64,000 bases of DNA from Phlegmacium glaucopus. Its lineage: Eukaryota; Basidiomycota; Agaricomycetes; Agaricales; Cortinariaceae. Numbering within the stretch: position 1 is the stretch's first letter; every line of letters starts with the position of its first letter. The translations under genes and the position numbers were made by a program. The DNA lies in contig MU130695.1 of NCBI GenBank assembly GCA_015039465.1, forward strand, positions 20,838 through 84,837. The letters run 5' to 3'. Under the pieces are notes generated by a model. That model was not told the DNA's origin and ran no database searches. It saw nothing but the letters and a program-made list of their open reading frames with translations. Shown in pieces: positions 9,069 to 19,836 of the stretch.

Positions 9069-10154
9069 TGTTACATTCCGTCTTACGTTACTCCAGTCCA
9101 GCTCCGTCAGAGCTGTTTCCGGTAGTCCGTACTCCGAACAGTGCCTTCCCTTATATCCCGAACTACTCTCCCTATGTTCAACTCCGAGACTTCTCCGTGT
9201 CATTCCGGTTCCTCCGTCCATACTCCAAACCCGTTATCACTTCTTCGCCACTACCACTATTCTTTGTCATCATCTTTCCCATCATCAGTCAGCACACCAG
9301 CCATGGATTATTCACCCAAGAATGCAGGACCTTTTCCGGGAGCAGAACGCAGCACTTATATTTATATTTTATATTTCGGTTGCAATTCCTTTTATATTTA
9401 AAGTACTCGAACTTGTATGTTTTCCCTTAGTTCGAATATCAACTTTGTTTCCTCCTCTTGTTCATCCTCTAAAGTCACTGAGGTCTTCCGTCTTATTACT
9501 TCTTCTTCCGTTCCGAAATCAGGACATCTTAGGAGCTGGGCGGCACAGCACACATGCTGGTTAAACTTTACGTGACTTATAGGGAAGTGGGTCCATGAAC
9601 TACCAACTAGTCCACCGTGTTAATTTACATTAGTCAGACCGACACTTTGAGTTACCCATTCATGGTGTAATAGTTCATCCTAACACGACGTAATGAATGG
9701 ACTCTACAATCATAGTGGAGATTATGGATCTCAACCTCGGGGTCTTAATCCAAACGTGACGAACGCTCCACAGAAGACTCCGTTCCCCTCCGTTCGCTCG
9801 TGCCTCCACTCCTATCCTACTACAGTATAACGGTATATATCTACGCACGGACTAATGTATTCAATCAATCAGGTGGGTTTCAACCGAATTTTTTATTTAG
9901 CTGGGACCACGGGGGAACTCATGGAGGGACAGTTCCGGTTCTGGGAGCTCCGGTACACTACCAGGCACGCTCCAACCGCACCATATTTCTGACAGCCTCT
10001 GAACACCTCTAAGAAGTGAAGCCTATTGGAGGATTTGGCAGTAGAAGATGTTGTTTGTGATACTCACAATTCAAATTTTGTTCCTTCAGTGCAGCCTCAA
10101 TGAGGCCTTACCTGCCTTGTCTTGGCCTTGTCATTCGCCTTTCCTGTAACCGGA
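9069..10154 (+). mobile_element. Solo family-A LTR, target duplication CTCAT, right end inside a string-reversed block
   Basis: 9069-9560 is the LTR from TGTTACATTCC to the GGCACAGCAC segment. Its last ~88 bases appear only when 10154 down to 10067 is read backwards on the same strand, ending ..TTGTTTTAAACTTAACA. The five bases before it are CTCAT (9064-9068), and the five bases after it in the backward reading are also CTCAT. The restored solo LTR is about 580 bp and lies in the 3' internal part of the full-length element. Confidence 0.85.
9561..10154. other. Second string-reversed (not complemented) block, abutting the assembly gap
   Basis: Read right to left on the same strand, this block continues the LTR of 9069-9560 to its proper end. 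It then gives a CTCAT target duplication, then a segment matching 1716-1797 (GTCTTTATACCACG through CTTGACAGGGAGGTACT) at over 90% by eye. After that come the left end and terminal repeat of an hAT-like element. Read as written it matches none of these. It ends exactly where the N run begins. Frames called in it are meaningless. Confidence 0.95.
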
Positions 10155-11010
10155 NNNNNNNNNNNNNNNNNNNNNNNNNNNNNNNNNNNNNNNNNNNNNN
10201 NNNNNNNNNNNNNNNNNNNNNNNNNNNNNNNNNNNNNNNNNNNNNNNNNNNNNNNNNNNNNNNNNNNNNNNNNNNNNNNNNNNNNNNNNNNNNNNNNNNN
10301 NNNNNNNNNNNNNNNNNNNNNNNNNNNNNNNNNNNNNNNNNNNNNNNNNNNNNNNNNNNNNNNNNNNNNNNNNNNNNNNNNNNNNNNNNNNNNNNNNNNN
10401 NNNNNNNNNNNNNNNNNNNNNNNNNNNNNNNNNNNNNNNNNNNNNNNNNNNNNNNNNNNNNNNNNNNNNNNNNNNNNNNNNNNNNNNNNNNNNNNNNNNN
10501 NNNNNNNNNNNNNNNNNNNNNNNNNNNNNNNNNNNNNNNNNNNNNNNNNNNNNNNNNNNNNNNNNNNNNNNNNNNNNNNNNNNNNNNNNNNNNNNNNNNN
10601 NNNNNNNNNNNNNNNNNNNNNNNNNNNNNNNNNNNNNNNNNNNNNNNNNNNNNNNNNNNNNNNNNNNNNNNNNNNNNNNNNNNNNNNNNNNNNNNNNNNN
10701 NNNNNNNNNNNNNNNNNNNNNNNNNNNNNNNNNNNNNNNNNNNNNNNNNNNNNNNNNNNNNNNNNNNNNNNNNNNNNNNNNNNNNNNNNNNNNNNNNNNN
10801 NNNNNNNNNNNNNNNNNNNNNNNNNNNNNNNNNNNNNNNNNNNNNNNNNNNNNNNNNNNNNNNNNNNNNNNNNNNNNNNNNNNNNNNNNNNNNNNNNNNN
10901 NNNNNNNNNNNNNNNNNNNNNNNNNNNNNNNNNNNNNNNNNNNNNNNNNNNNNNNNNNNNNNNNNNNNNNNNNNNNNNNNNNNNNNNNNNNNNNNNNNNN
11001 NNNNNNNNNN
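10155..11010. other. Assembly gap (856 N)
   Basis: Run of N. Its non-round length suggests an estimated gap size. It lies inside the hAT-like element, next to a 21 bp minisatellite, which may explain the assembly failure. Confidence 1.
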
Positions 11011-11038
11011 CTAGCATCAGATCCAAAGGGACTAAGGC

Positions 11039-11154
11039 TGCCTCAGGATGCTCTCAGGTTGCCTCAGGATGCTCTCAGGTTGCCTCAGGATGCTCTCAGG
11101 TTGCCTCAGGACGCTCTCAGGTTGCCTCAGGACGCTCTCAGGTTGCCTCAGGTT
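11039..11154 (+). repeat. 21 bp minisatellite
   Basis: About five and a half copies of TGCCTCAGGATGCTCTCAGGT, some with C for T at the eleventh base. It lies inside the hAT-like element just right of the gap. Because 21 is divisible by three, one frame gives an ASGCSQV repeat, which I do not take as a protein. Confidence 0.9.
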
Positions 11155-11397
11155 GCCCCAGGACAGCCTAAGACTTTTCATACATAGGTAACTTGCACCC
11201 CAGGGCGACCTCTTGACCTGAGCGCCCTGAGCTGCCTGGGGCACCCCAGGACATTTCAGGACGGCCTTAAGAGCTACAAAGTCATGTTTTAAACCCATGT
11301 TCTGGTGAAGTCCTTTTTTTTTTTTCAGGGCCTCTGGCTGGACTAACTAACCAGGTACCAGTCTGGTATTTCGATCCCAGTGCCCCCTTGGAGGTAC

Positions 11398-11980
11398 TGT
11401 TACATTCCATCACATGTTACTCCGGTCCAACTCCATCAGAGTTGTTTCCGGTAGTCCGTACTCCGTTCCAGTACTTTCCCTTGTCTCTGACTCTACTCCT
11501 CCTACGTCCAACTCCGAGACTTCTCCGTATCATTCCGACTCTTCCGACAATATCCCAAACCTCAACACTAACCACACCTTCGCCATAACAACTATTTCTT
11601 TGTCATCACTTTCCCACTATCAGTCAGCACACCAGCCATGGATTATTCACCCAAGAATGCAGGACCTTTTCCGGGAGCAGAACGCAGCACTTATATTTAT
11701 ATTCTATATTTTGGTTGCAATTCCTTTTATATTTAAAGTACTCGAACTTGTATGTTTTCCCTCAGTTCGAATATCATCTTAGTTTCCCCCTCTTGTTCGT
11801 CCTCTAAGTCACTGAGGTCTTCCGACTTTCTGTTCCCTTCCGTTCCCAAAATCAGGACATTGTAGGAGCTGGGCGGCACAGCACATACGCTGAGGCCAAA
11901 GTCCTTTCCGTTACTTGTTCTGGTTCCCTTCCGTCCAATCCGGTGTTACTCCGACGTGACCCCTTGTTTTGAACTTAACA
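11398..11980 (+). repeat. 3' LTR of the chromovirus
   Basis: A 583 bp LTR, TGTTACATTCC to GAACTTAACA, very similar to the 5' LTR at 1897-2835 without its nested insertion. Followed by CTACT (11981-11985), matching the duplication before the 5' LTR. It carries the same self-primer sequence (CAGTTCGAATAT) as the 5' LTR. Confidence 0.88.
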
Positions 11981-11985
11981 CTACT

Positions 11986-12459
11986 CCTCCTATGTTCAAC
12001 TCCAAGACCTTTCTGTGTCATTTCAGCTCCTCCATCTATACTCCGAACCCATTACCACTTCTTCACCACTACCACTATTTCTTTGTCATCATGTTCCCAC
12101 TATCAGTCAGCACACCAGCCATGGATTATTCACCCCAAGAATGCAGGACTTTCCGGGAGCAGAATGCAGCACTTTATATTTATACTTTATATTTCAGTTG
12201 CAATTCCTTTTATTATTTAAGTACTCGAAACTTGTATGTTTTCCTCAGTTCAAATATCAACCTAGTTTCCTCCTCCTATTCATCCTCTAAGTTCCCGCAA
12301 CTTCTGGTCCCACTCTGTTCTGTTCTTACTCCGAAATTAGGACATGAAGGTTTAGGGTAGCACAGCATATATGCTGAGGCTATAGTCCTTTTCCATTCCA
12401 TGGTTCCATTCCAATCAAACTCCATCCAATATTCCAGAATAGAGTTCTCAAACTTAACA
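11986..12459 (+). mobile_element. Right piece of the older family-A LTR
   Basis: Continues the LTR broken at 1896: CCTCCTATGTTCAACTCC, then the CAGCACACCAGCCATGG block shared by all copies, ending AACTTAACA at 12459. With 1798-1896 it makes a 573 bp LTR. It is more diverged from the other copies than they are from each other, as expected for the oldest layer. Confidence 0.8.
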
Positions 12460-12821
12460 TCACACCATATTCCATCATCATGAGCCACCTGGATACTGAC
12501 CAATAGCAGAATGTACTTGTAGCACTGCCTTATCTCACAGCCTCGTTTACTTTTGTATATATACTAGTCTCTTGAGGGCAGTATCCCTCATCAGATTAAA
12601 CCAATACATTGTGTGTTGAATATTTTCGAGCATTAGAAAAGCTCTTCCCGATTAGGAATGATTAGTAAGCACGATAGGATATGAGTAGTAGTAGTAGTGT
12701 ACTGTTTTACTCACTCGTTTGCAAGGTGCTCGACCCACGCTGGCCAAACGTGAATCGTATTATCAAATACTTAATCCCTGAGTTCGATAAATTCCAACAT
12801 TGTGCATCCCCACTCTCACTA
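12460..12821. other. Intergenic, no gene seen
   Basis: No convincing coding sequence. It includes a TATATATA run near 12557 and short minus-strand frames without recognisable domains. Confidence 0.5.
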
Positions 12822-13032
12822 CACTGCTGGCAGCAGGTGGTGTTTCTGATGGGAAGACTTATTTTTAGAAATGTTTTGTCATTTCTGATTACATTTTTCC
12901 TAAAGTTACACCAAAACAACTTCCCTATAAGGGAATTAATTTGGTGTAACCTTAAGAAAAATGTTTTAGAAGTGACAAAACATTTCTAAAAATAGGTTTT
13001 TCCAAAAGAAACACCACCTGCTGCCAGCAGTG
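12822..13032. mobile_element. Fold-back MITE, 211 bp, CACTG ends, target duplication CTA
   Basis: The arms 12822-12913 and 12941-13032 are inverted complements over about 90 bases with few mismatches, around a short loop that holds its own palindrome (TTCCCTATAAGGGAA). Ends read CACTGCTGGCAGCAGG and CCTGCTGCCAGCAGTG, flanked by CTA (12819-12821 and 13033-13035). CACTG ends with a 3 bp duplication fit a CACTA-type element; a TA duplication of Tc1/mariner type is the alternative. No coding capacity. Confidence 0.85.
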
Positions 13033-13535
13033 CTAGTTCCTGCTGCGTGTCTAGTAACCAGTCGAGCTCTTGTTCTTTAATCTGACCCCAAAATTCCTAC
13101 ATCTACTGCATGTGCCTTCCATTTTTCACTTATCTCTTTGGCATGCTTTTGTCTTTGATTTTGCATGTCAACCCATTGCAAATGAGTTTTTGAAGAGGTG
13201 AATGAGTGATTTTTGAATGAGATCTGACCAGATCTGATCACTTCCACTTTTGGAATGCATGACTCGGATGTGACCAGTCCCAAAGGCCTCTACAGGTTGA
13301 TAGGTCAAGTTATTAATTTAAAGTACAACTGACATAGATATACGATTTAATTTACATACAAGTATACAGTGTATGTAAGGTATGCAGAGCGAAGAATGAG
13401 AAGCATAATTTGCCACAGAAAACGAAAAAGTCATTGGAGATACCTGGGAACATATAGAAACTCTAGAAAACAATATCATCAACACAACAATGGAAACGCA
13501 GAATCTTAGTAGCTGTCGAACCACACTATCCCGTT
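13033..13535. other. Intergenic, downstream of the BTB gene
   Basis: No gene seen. Contains the 3' flank of the BTB gene, which ends at 13536 on the minus strand. Confidence 0.5.
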
Positions 13536-14584
13536 TCAACAATTCTGTTCCTTGGCGATCTCGTCCCAAGTTCCCAACTCGAATATCACAGGAAGCATTT
13601 CCCAAACCTTCTCTCGCCCTTCTCTATGCTGCAACTTCATCGCGGAGAGACACTTTGAACAAAGTTGGAACGGGAATGCACCCCAATCTTTATACTCCTC
13701 GAGGGGATGGGGATTAAGTCGTAAAGCCTCGGTATCCCTCCATGTGATTCCACAAGAGAAACGTGCTTGACAACCGGAACTACATCCTAGTGCGGGTTTG
13801 AAGTGCATCAAGAATTCATGAGTGAGGGTTTTCTGCGCCTCCCAAAGTCGGTCTTTTCCTGCTAGGCATAGCGCCTTGTCTCTCCAAGATAGCACGCTAT
13901 CCGTCATGATTCCGTCCACGGAGATATGTCCACATAGATAAAATGCCCATGGGAGAACTACGGGCACGTTCGTTTCCCTTGCTAGAGGTATAATGCGAAC
14001 AACTTCGGATGGGACGTATTCGTATTTCCTTGAAAGCACGGCGTCGCATGCAGTTAGGGTAGATGGAAATGCTTCTTGCATGACGGAGATGCATTTTTTT
14101 CGGATCGATACCATATTGTACTTCGTACTGATACGCAGTATCCCAGAGATAAAACTGATGAGATCTTTAAGCCTAGAATCGGCTCGGAGAGTGTCGAAGT
14201 AACTGGTGCTCTCAGCATAGATGTGGAGAAACTTGTAACAAAAAAACCAAACCCTACTCACAAAACATCATACATAACCCTCATCACATCGATGAAGTCA
14301 GTCTTGGAGTCTGCGAGCTTCACGGTTGGACAACCATCGTATGTATCAGACATGGGTGGTTGAGGAACATCCCACATCCCATTAAAGACGTCTGAGTGTC
14401 GAGCGAGCACATATTTGTGGATTCGAAAGGCAGTCTGTTCGACAATGATCACGACCGAGCCATCTGGAAAGTAGAAGTCTGGATGTTTAACGATAGCATT
14501 TTCGTCTCCTGTAGATCCACCAGCCGGAGAGGATGTAGACTCAGCACGTTTTCCTGTCTCCGTTTTTCCTTTGGCCATTGCCAA
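13536..14584 (-). CDS. BTB/POZ domain protein
   Basis: Two exons, complement(13536..14208, 14262..14584), 331 residues. The 53 bp intron runs GTGAGT to AG. The BTB fold starts near residue 35: HPDFYFPDGSVVIIVEQTAFRIH is a good match to the strand-turn-strand start, followed by KYVLARHSDVFNGMW and a DFIDVMRVMYD helix. The rest is helical with a cysteine cluster (CSSGCQARFSCGITW). BTB domains dimerise and often recruit substrates to cullin-3 ligases. This family is large and poorly characterised in mushrooms, so the role here is unknown. It starts 162 bases from the MINDY gene on the other strand. Confidence 0.85.
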
Positions 14585-14746
14585 AGGCGTCTACACGTTG
14601 ACGTTGGCGTGAAGAGCAAGATGAACTTACCGATTTCGGAGATAATTGCTCCTAGTGGACCGGTGGCTGTGCCCCTGTTCTAATCCAAGGGTCTGCACTG
14701 CGCAGAGCTCATTCTCCATCTCTTTTACTGACTTCGAAGTTCAATA
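14585..14746. promoter_or_regulatory. Divergent promoter of the BTB and MINDY genes
   Basis: Only 162 bases separate the two start codons, so the genes share a bidirectional promoter region. No specific binding motif was identified. Confidence 0.5.
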
Positions 14747-16182
14747 ATGTCGCAACAAGAAACCCCTACAATGCAGACCTCGCTGGCAGAGGTGTGGTAT
14801 CTGAAAGATGTCAAGTTCGGACAACAACGGTACAGAATCATCACTCAGAACTTTAACGGGTATGTACATCGTCATTCCTACGGTACAACCTGCGCTCTAA
14901 TAATGCAGTATCCCGCAGACCTTGCTCATTCATTGCAATATGTAAGAGATTCATCTCATTGTTTCAAGATTGTTAGACGAATTTTCCAGGTAACATCCTG
15001 ATCCTTCGAGGACACATCAATATTCAACCACCTTCACGTATGACTGCCTCCTACGAATTTCTGTCTCAGTTAGTTGCCGAATACCTCCTGACAACCTCTC
15101 CTGATGTTGATATCTCTGCTGCGTTGTCCATTATGCCTCATACACAGAGTAAGTCGTTGTATCATCGCTCATTTTCCCGCAGCATTTCTGATACTTGGTG
15201 CCGTAGAGGGAATGGATTTGAATCCCTTGTTTACCACATCGACATCGTTTAGACCCGCGGGTGCTGGCGGCGAACTCAAATTATTTGAGCAAGTTGGCAT
15301 CTCATTAGTACATGGCTGGCTGGTCGACCCCGAAGGTCCAGAAGGGAAGACATTGGAGAAAATTCAGGATTACGACTCCGCAGTATCCCTAATTGCTGAA
15401 GTTGACCACCTCACACATGGACGGTTTGTAGTCAATGAAGATGCCACAGATCCGCTCACTCCTACGAGTCCAACCACGAATTGGACAGAGTCGGAACAAA
15501 CCAAGATAGAAGATGGTCAGTATTTCTGCATCCTGTCCCTCGATTTTTGCGCTGACGTTTATCGTAGCTACCATTGTCCGACGCTTCCTTGACAACACTC
15601 AATCTCAACTTACTTATCACGGTCTCTTCCAACTGGCAACCACGCTTGCTCCAGGCGCGCTCGTAGCGCTCTTCCGAAATTCTCACCTCTCGGTCCTATA
15701 TAAATCGAAAGGTGATGAGCCCGCCCTGTACACACTCGTCACCGACCAAGTATTTCTACAAGAGCCTTCCGTTGTCTGGGAACGTCTCGAAGACGTTGAT
15801 GGCGGTTGGTCTACCTTTGTCGATTCCGAATTTGTCCGTGCGAGTCCTGCAGGAGGGGATTTTGCAGGACAGACTGCGGAGGATGCTCTAAGAGCCTCAG
15901 AGATGCTTCAAAATCAATACAATGGCATTGTTGATCCTGTCGAGTGAATTTCTCTCTTTTTTTCTCCGTGAGGTTAACATCCTCTAACCTGCCTATTTAT
16001 ATTTTATTAGCGAGGCATTGGCACATCAGATGCAAGCAGAAGAAGACCATTTCGCACGCCGAGAACAGGAAGCCCACCTCCGCGAACAACAGGAAAGACG
16101 AGAGAGGGAGGCAGCTAATTTACCACCTACTCCAGAGAAACGTGCGAAAGCGAAAAAGAAATCGGATTGTATTATCATGTAG
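14747..16182 (+). CDS. MINDY1: MINDY-family deubiquitinase (K48-chain-trimming cysteine protease)
   Basis: Six exons, join(14747..14859, 14919..14941, 14990..15148, 15207..15515, 15568..15943, 16011..16182), 383 residues. The MINDY catalytic start is TQNFNGPCSFIAICNIL. The oxyanion-hole Gln is near residue 34. Catalytic Cys40 (codon 14923-14925) sits on a 23-base second exon. Then come KGMDLNP, HGWLVDP and, in exon 5, LFRNSHLSVLYKSKG with the catalytic His, followed by LVTDQVFLQEPSVVWE. The C-terminus is a charged Glu/Arg helix, a likely ubiquitin-binding segment, then a basic tail ending CIIM, a possible CaaX prenylation site. MINDY enzymes trim long K48-linked ubiquitin chains. Splice phases close perfectly; the acceptor of exon 4 has one weaker alternative (15180-15182). 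Confidence 0.92.
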
Positions 16183-18691
16183 TTTGTTTGATCTAAATAA
16201 CTCCTATGTATATACCTACTCCAGCAACTTACCTACATGAAATAGATAATAATTAGACACTCGTGCACCGGTCGGTGACAAGTTACTAATACCTTTGGGC
16301 GTTGCAACTTTGAACTTTGGATGTACTACGGGGGTCGTTGCGTCATCATGGTTAAACGTCATGACCCCACAACTGTACGACTCGAGTCGGCTTATTTTAC
16401 TCAGTCAAACCACGTAACACGGGCGGCCTAGGAAATTTGAAATCCACTCCACAATCCGTTGAACCACCGGCAAGCATTTTCACCAGGCTCGAACAGCCCA
16501 TACCACTACCGGGAAATTCAAAATATTATTCAATATATTGATGACATTTTTAACCACAACAGCCGTACTTCCATCGATTTCTCCCATATCATATTCCAAA
16601 ACAGGTGCGGAACTGCCATAGCTGTAGTTGAGCGCATGCGACACACTTGCAGTTTATGGATAAATTTTATTGTTACCCAAGTTACCTGCGCCAATGTCGG
16701 CAACGACTTCTCGGGATAAGATGTTAGATCCCGTTAACATAGACATTTTTCTGGAATTTTCTCTTCAAGATATAAGTACACGCCACCGGAGATGGCTCAG
16801 TGAGAGAAATTTCTGTCCGCAAAAACGTTTCCCCTGACTTGCAACCATCCAAGAAAGGACTAGGCGGGGAGCCGCAAGGAAGGGGGACATAAATATCTAG
16901 TGGGGTATGGGTCGTCGACGTCAAAAATAACGCCATTAGACGATGTCGACTATTTTTTCTAGCTTTATTATTACTACTTGCAGCTCGTTTTTATCTGCCG
17001 GTTCCGAAAGTAGTGGTATCGGATTAACATTTCACGCTGGCTAATTATAGATATGATAAAATATTGAGCCTGTTGAATAAATTCAGATTGAATTGTGCGG
17101 TCAAGCTCGGCGCTCAAGTCTAGTAGCAGCCCTGCGCCAAATCTCTGTCGTAATTTTAGTACGTTGAAGAAATCTTTGATAGATCCTTCAATGGTAATTT
17201 TGGAATTGCCAAAAGCTAGGCCTCCGAGTCTCTGGCACCGGTAGACGTCTCGACAACTTGAAGGTCCCAATTTTCACACAACATCTGCCATTCAAGTCCA
17301 TCAAGGTGAAAATTGGCCGCGAGATAAATTAGTTTTACCAACACACTACGACAGTTCTCGGATGGCCGGTGGAAACTTTGAGGCTTCGGTACCGAGGGTT
17401 GAAACGTTGAACCATCGAGTGGGTGTTCACATTTGCGAACGGACCGCGGCGCGGCAGGTCTGCTCACTTGTCATCCGCCGTCTCGGATACTTATAAGCGA
17501 CGGGTTCTCAGGCCTTCGAGATGACATCGTGCGAGTGGTCTTGTTTTTATAAAAACATGATGAACCCTGAGCAACTGAAAGAAATGGCATCAGTTGCTCA
17601 CGATAGTTTGAGCCAGACGTGAATATGATCGCTGAGAAAATATGGACCGGAATCGCTGGTAGCGGTGTATCAAAAGGAACCAATAGAAGCAGGGGTTGAC
17701 AAGAATACAATGCATCGATAAGGTTGACATTGTATTTGATGGCACAAAGTTATTGCGAAGACGACGATAAGCGAGCAGGGTTTCGCAAGAGGGGCCTGTA
17801 CTTTCAAAAAAGCAACGGAAATGATACTAGCAAAAACCACAGGAGAACGCTTAGAGATACTTAGGTGACATCCCCGGGGAAGTAGCCATGTCGGAATAAG
17901 AACTCGAGGGTAGGCGTGGGGTTGCTATAACCATAAGGATCTCGGACCAGAGTCGGCGACAATCCCTGTAAAGTTTAGCACAAGAGAAGTTTATGGCTCT
18001 TTCATTAATATTACCATGATCGATAAAAAATCATCCTGACCTAATTTTATACATGAGCGCTGAGCTCGGGAATACTTGGATAGGAAACTAGCAGTCTAGA
18101 AAAAGAATAATAGTATGGGCGACGGTTCGGCAATTGAATATCGACCAGTGCCGTTCCCGAGGATATTCCATACTTATCGGCTATTGTACCTTCTCCTACC
18201 TTCTTCCTGCTGAGTGTAAGGAAAGCCGAGTTTGACAAGCCATCAACAAGGAGCCGTGAGCCGTGAAGCCATGCCATCCGGTAGGACTTTAATACCAATA
18301 GGGGAATCTTCAAAGGAGAAGGTCCAGCATGAGGATTGAGACTCTCGCGATGATATATCATAAGGATTTATTAAGAAAATTTTCCACACCCAGTGCTCTT
18401 GTGATTGAATGAACTGTAGGCTCAGCCTATTCTGAGCCTCGAAAAGTATTTTACCTGTATGACGTCCACGGTGACTCCACCACCTAGGATGGATTGGCAG
18501 AGAAAAATGGCAATTCCATATAGAAATTCAAAGTGTTCCTCTAAATCTGGCCAGTCACTTTGGTCGAAAGCATAACACGCAGAGGAAATTCGAAGTCAAG
18601 GTGAACGCTCTGAATTGAACTTGAAAAATTATTTATATATTTTGATTATATAATAAGACATGTATATGTCCTTGATACAATACATTCAACA
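16183..18691. other. Gene-poor interval, nothing recognised
   Basis: About 2.5 kb. The longest minus-strand frames (18047-18361 and 16974-17270, about 100 codons each) show no domain I recognise, and no convincing splicing joins them. No transposon termini were found. Confidence 0.5.
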
Positions 18692-19836
18692 ATGGATTCA
18701 GCACCAAAACGCACCGAATTTCTCAATCCCTACAGTGAACTTAAAGTCCAAACCGCAAAAGTAAGATCCATAGAATCAATCTTTCGGTCGACTTTCTGAA
18801 GCAGAAGCACACCAGACATACCGGCTTCAGTTCAGCACCAGCAACCCCTTTACACCTACATATGTTACTTCGAATTTGTCGTTATCGTCAGACCCCGGGG
18901 GTATGTATGCTTCGCGTGTGAAGGGGAGGCAAATCCTTCTAGAAAATCCAGCGAGAGAAAGTAAGGCGATGAAAGAGCTGGAAGGGAAGCGGATGAGAAA
19001 GAAAAGAGATAAGGAGAAGAAGAAACTAGGTATTATTGGCAAGAGAGAGGCAAAGGGTAAAGGTATTTGGAAGTTTGATGAAGCGCAAGCCAAGTCTGTG
19101 TCTTTTTTCTCTTTCGGTTTTTTGTCTTTTTGTTTTTGGGATGTATTTCTGATCATGTTTTTTTTTGGAATTCTAGATTTGATTTATTTCTCCCTCTACA
19201 CCACTTATGGATGGGGTACATGTCTGAGCTTCTTGGTCTATCTCATGAACCATCCTGTGCAAATAATTCTGCAATGGTAAAAGCTATGCCGAGTTCGACA
19301 AGCATGCATCCCAAGCTTCTGAAGGCGGATTTTCATGGTTCTATAATGACAGGTTGGTACCCGTTGCTGCTGATATTTTATCCTCGCTCACTATTACAAA
19401 CCTTAGTCCGCCGGAGCAAGAATCCCTGCCTCTTAGGTCTCTCAGGAATTGTGATCCATGAAACTGAGAATGCGTTCAAAGTCGTAACGAAGCATGACAA
19501 ATTGAAAGGTATCCACTTATCCAGATAAATATGAATCCAAAGAGCTAATTTGTTGATTTCTCAGTAATACCGAAGTACAACTCCGTCTTCGTCTTCGCTG
19601 TTCCTCTTTACAGTACTTTGCCACCAACACATACGGTAGAGATGCCCTTGCCTTTGGCGCCTCCATTTCCGACCGGACCGTCTACAGGTACGGAAATAGA
19701 AACCGTGGCATCGTTGAGAAAGACTGTCCTCGATAGTCCTCATATCGAGTTTGAGCTTTACGGAAACCAGTTTAGATTTCGTTCCTCAGATAGGGCCGGC
19801 AGGAAGTTTAAGCATAAAGAGACCATCGAGCTCTGA
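18692..19836 (+). CDS. POP4: RNase P/MRP protein subunit POP4 (Rpp29)
   Basis: Five exons, join(18692..18760, 18831..19093, 19177..19352, 19407..19508, 19565..19836), 293 residues. After a variable N-terminus come a basic region (GRQILLENPARESKA, then RMRKKRDKEKKK) and the helix FDLFLPLHHLWMGYMSELLG. The Sm-like barrel follows: KLLKADFHGSI, then LLGLSGIVIHETENAFKVV, then DKLKVIPKYNSVF, ending with LYGNQFRFRSSDRAGRKFK. This is the POP4/Rpp29 signature. POP4 is an RNA-binding core subunit of nuclear RNase P (tRNA 5' processing) and RNase MRP (rRNA processing). A Pro/Thr-rich insertion (about residues 220-250) splits the last strands, which is longer than I expect for the family. The start is the first ATG, and intron phases are all consistent. 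Confidence 0.93.

Larger units (their letters stand above)
9561..11390. mobile_element. hAT-like DNA transposon split by the assembly gap, target duplication GAGGTACT
   Basis: The left end is in the string-reversed block: from 9918 backwards it reads CAAGGGGGCACCAGGGTCG, preceded by GAGGTACT (9926 back to 9919). The right end at 11390 reads GATCCCAGTGCCCCCTTG, the inverted complement with a few mismatches, followed by GAGGTACT (11391-11398). An 8 bp duplication and inverted terminal repeats starting CA suggest the hAT superfamily. About 740 bp are visible plus 856 N; no transposase is seen. It inserted one base into the 3' LTR boundary. Confidence 0.65.
1897..11980 (+). mobile_element. Full-length but disrupted Ty3/gypsy chromovirus, Tf1/sushi-like, target duplication CTACT
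   Basis: The 5' LTR (1897-2835) and 3' LTR (11398-11980) are near-identical apart from a nested insertion. They are flanked by the direct repeat CTACT at 1892-1896 and 11981-11985. Internal order is self-priming binding site, gag, protease, reverse transcriptase, RNase H, integrase, chromodomain, then an antisense reading frame and a 3' non-coding part. The 3' part holds a solo LTR (from 9069) and an hAT-like element (ending at 11390). Pol carries two TGA stops, so this copy cannot make an uninterrupted polyprotein. It inserted into an older LTR of a related subfamily. Confidence 0.88.

Noticed and set aside
10155..11010. Centromere or rDNA-like gap
   Set aside because: Flanks are retroelement and hAT-like sequence with a short minisatellite; nothing indicates a structural chromosome feature.
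9800..11171. Open frames at 9800-10012 and frames running through the N gap
   Set aside because: The first is in the second string-reversed block; the others are produced by translating N.
11362..11390. tRNA-like B box (TTTCGATCCCAG with a CCCCC stem)
   Set aside because: It is the terminal inverted repeat of the hAT-like element and matches its other end; no A box or cloverleaf.
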